Origin: Candidatus Woesearchaeota archaeon
Lineage (GTDB): Archaea; Nanobdellota; Nanobdellia; Woesearchaeales; JACPBO01
Reading direction: 5' to 3'
DNA: 64,000 nt
Assembly: GCA_030651135.1 (NCBI GenBank)
Contig: JAUSCS010000006.1
Location: forward strand, 380,851 to 444,850
The notes beneath the pieces are model-generated. The model was given only the letters and a program-made list of their open reading frames with translations, had not been told where the DNA came from and did not search any database. A program made the position numbers and the translations under genes. Shown in pieces: positions 62,257-64,000 of the stretch. Position 1 is the stretch's first letter, and each line of letters opens with the position of its first letter.

Positions 62257-62736
62257 TTAAATTCCACCCATTAATTTCAGTATAATCATCGCCGTTAAGG
62301 CAGCAACCAGTATATGCTCTGTAAGTGAATTTGTATTTATAAAACCTTCGATTTTCAGCTTTGAAAAAGGGTATAAAAAGTTAATCCCCTCTTTTGTCAA
62401 TGAATCGAGAAATAAGTGAGAAGCATAGCCGAGTATTATTGCATAAATTATTGCTTTATTTATGAAGCCAAAAAGCATAAACAAAAAAACAAGCAATAAA
62501 ACTATAAAAAACAAGCTGTGGAACAATTTTCGATGGCTGAATACGGAATTTATAATGTTTGACAGCGGCCTTGTTCTTCTGCCGAGCTTTGATCTTGGAG
62601 TATCAATATCCGGGAATATGGAGAAAAACAAGATTATGATCAAAAATATGGCATAATTGAGATAATTTAAATTAAAAAAATCCTTAAAAAATAACGAGAG
62701 CAAGAATGCAAACAAAATATGGGTTATGAAGAGCAT
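62257..62736 (-). CDS. DUF457-type membrane-bound metal-dependent hydrolase
   Basis: 159 residues from MLFITHILFAFLLSLFFKDF. SIFPDIDTPRSKLGRRTRPL, FSHRKLFHSLFF and IILGYASHLFLDSLTKEGIN hold the conserved D..D, H...H and H..LD residues of the YdjM/DUF457 family. Hydrolase activity on lipids or similar is suspected. Four membrane segments. Confidence 0.85.
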   Translation of the reverse strand: MLFITHILFAFLLSLFFKDFFNLNYLNYAIFLIIILFFSIFPDIDTPRSKLGRRTRPLSNIINSVFSHRKLFHSLFFIVLLLVFLFMLFGFINKAIIYAIILGYASHLFLDSLTKEGINFLYPFSKLKIEGFINTNSLTEHILVAALTAMIILKLMGGI

Positions 62737-62847
62737 ATGCAATATGAAATTTCAGAGTTTATAAAGATGGTGAAAAAATCAAAACCCCAAACCTTTAAAT
62801 AGTAGCTGTGCATTTAAGGTGTATATCAAGTGTATGTGAGGTGTAAA

Positions 62848-63111
62848 ATGGAAAACAAGATGATCTCGGCGAGGATGCAAGTGAATGAGTATGCCAATAA
62901 GGTGCTGGGTGTGATAAAAGCGAAATTCGGTCTTAAAGACAAATCTGAAGCTCTAAATAAGTTTGTTGAAATTTATGGAGAGGATGTAGTTGAAAAGGAC
63001 GTCAGCGATGAATACGCAAAGAAAGTAATGAATATTGCAGACAGGCATTTCAAAAAATATGGAAACAGAAAGATGAGCCTAAAGGAACTGGATAAGCTTT
63101 GCGAGGCATAA
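62848..63111 (+). CDS. antitoxin-like DUF2683 protein
   Basis: 87 residues from MENKMISARMQVNEYANKVL. GVIKAKFGLKDKSEALNKFV is a ribbon-helix-helix-like DNA-binding pattern, and the C-terminal HFKKYGNRKMSLKELDKLCE likely wraps the toxin. Four nt before the RelE-like gene. TATA and repeated GGTGTAT motifs lie upstream. Confidence 0.75.
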   Translation: MENKMISARMQVNEYANKVLGVIKAKFGLKDKSEALNKFVEIYGEDVVEKDVSDEYAKKVMNIADRHFKKYGNRKMSLKELDKLCEA

Positions 63112-63115
63112 TTTC

Positions 63116-63388
63116 ATGTTTGACTTTGAACTTTCTGATGAGCTTAAATTTAAAATAAAGAAGCTGATCAAGAGGGATAAAAAGAAAGTAGACATAATAA
63201 ACAAGAAAATAAGGGAGATTGTCAGCAGCGATGAAGGTTCTGTAAATTATTATAAAAACCTAAGGCACGGTATGAAGGAATTTAAGGCAGTTCACATTGA
63301 CAGCCATTTTGTATTAACATTTAAAGTGGATATGCAAAAGAAATTCATCTTGTTTGTTGACTTTGACCATCACGACAATATTTATTGA
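63116..63388 (+). CDS. RelE/ParE-superfamily toxin
   Basis: 90 residues. FELSDELKFKIKKLIKRDKK, NYYKNLRHGMKEFKAVHIDS, FVLTFKVDMQKKFILFVDFD and DHHDNIY follow archaeal RelE, including the Lys/Arg helix and terminal Tyr. Predicted mRNA interferase neutralised by the preceding protein. Confidence 0.8.
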   Translation: MFDFELSDELKFKIKKLIKRDKKKVDIINKKIREIVSSDEGSVNYYKNLRHGMKEFKAVHIDSHFVLTFKVDMQKKFILFVDFDHHDNIY

Positions 63389-63441
63389 CAAATTATTTCT
63401 AAAACCCAAAACTATAAAAACCAAATTAAAAATAAGCGACC

Positions 63442-64000
63442 ATGCTTTTACTGGAAATAATAATCGCTGTTCTTATCGGCATCTGCTTTGGCATCATCAC
63501 TGGCATAACCCCTGGCATTCACATCAACCTTGTTGCCTTATTGCTGCTCAGCTTTGCCCCTTTCTTTTTGGGGTTTACAACTCCTTTGGTCCTTGCTGCT
63601 TTCATCATTGCTATGGCAATAACGCACACTTTCCTTGATGCGCTACCCTCGATCTACCTTGGCGCTCCAGACTCTGACATGGTCATGGCGGTTCTGCCCG
63701 GCCATAGATTATTGTTAAAAGGCCAAGGATATGAAGCTGTAAAATTAACCATAATCGGATCAATGGGCGGCCTGCTCTTAGCGATAATTTTAGTTCCAAT
63801 ACTTATTCCACTGACAAGCTTCTTTTACCCTTTTATAAGCGATTATATTGGATGGTTTCTGCTGCTCGTTGTTATTTTTATGATTTACAGGGAGAAGAAC
63901 AAGCTTATGGCATTGTTCATTTTTTTACTTAGCGGCATACTGGGAATAGTTGTTTTTTCAACGCCAAACTTAAAAGATCCCCTATTCCCGATGCTGTCCG
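63442..64000 (+). CDS. TctA/DUF112-like permease, 3' truncated by window edge
   Basis: 186 residues visible, all membrane segments. IGICFGIITGITPGIHINLV is the G..xG..PG signature of TctA-type permeases and THTFLDALPSIYLGAPDSDM the second repeat motif. Archaeal members form a separate branch; substrate unknown. The gene continues past 64000. Confidence 0.8.
   Translation, partial: MLLLEIIIAVLIGICFGIITGITPGIHINLVALLLLSFAPFFLGFTTPLVLAAFIIAMAITHTFLDALPSIYLGAPDSDMVMAVLPGHRLLLKGQGYEAVKLTIIGSMGGLLLAIILVPILIPLTSFFYPFISDYIGWFLLLVVIFMIYREKNKLMALFIFLLSGILGIVVFSTPNLKDPLFPMLS

Overview
The window is chromosomal DNA of an archaeon with a small-genome, DPANN-like character (a Woesearchaeota/Pacearchaeota-type lineage is my inference, not proven). 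Supporting signs are an archaeal-order ribosomal protein super-operon with eukaryote-like members (eL19, eL32, eS4, SUI1), PCNA, Hef, Kae1, archaeal LonB, an EMC3/DUF106 protein, a single-chain primase that appears to fuse the PriS catalytic core to the PriL Fe-S domain as in Nanoarchaeum, leaderless promoters (TATA about 25 nt before the ATG), intron-bearing tRNAs and a 16S-tRNA-Ala-23S operon.

Layout. 1-0.8 kb: end of a Bro-N/DinD-like gene. 0.8-15 kb, minus strand: uL3, uL4, uL23, uL2, uS19, uL22, uS3, uL29, SUI1, uS17, uL14, uL24, eS4, uL5, uS14, uS8, uL6, eL32, eL19, uL18, uS5, uL30, uL15, SecY, a small ORF and a DUF106 insertase, preceded by a leader with a perfect hairpin. 15-22.4 kb: primase, Toprim protein, HtpX, a large lipase/PD40 lipoprotein and an OB-HD nuclease. 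22.4-36.4 kb is accessory: MNT-type and RHH genes, two paralogous TumE-like/HVO_A0114-like pairs, a nuclease-containing insertion next to an RNase J-like gene, a long run of tightly overlapping small unknown genes divergent from a CARF-wHTH regulator, a RadC remnant and a HEPN/MNT pair. 36.4-51.8 kb: Hef, RibA, an interrupted GNAT gene, membrane proteins, a ligase, TrmB, tRNA-Gly, a queuosine-salvage cluster (YhhQ, QueA, QueH), PCNA and RNase J. 51.8-56.9 kb: rRNA operon. 57-64 kb: Kae1, a GC-rich structured element, LonB, a toxin-antitoxin pair and the start of a TctA-like permease.

The most unusual signal is a repeated two-hairpin element found four times: between secY and the DUF106 gene, twice inside one acetyltransferase gene, and nested in an insertion in the 790 loop of the 16S rRNA gene. 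All copies share the frame TGTCA - hairpin 1 - TGAGCATGCTCA - hairpin 2 - TGACA and are preceded by a run of A. Both hairpins show compensatory base changes between copies. Removing each copy at the same relative boundaries restores an uninterrupted acetyltransferase frame from a leaderless ATG to a natural stop, while the unremoved copies introduce stops and frameshifts. This fits a small mobile intron-like RNA element that is excised from both mRNA and rRNA. It does not show the ordinary bulge-helix-bulge pattern clearly, so it may be a new class. All functional statements come from reading the sequence; no database search was run.
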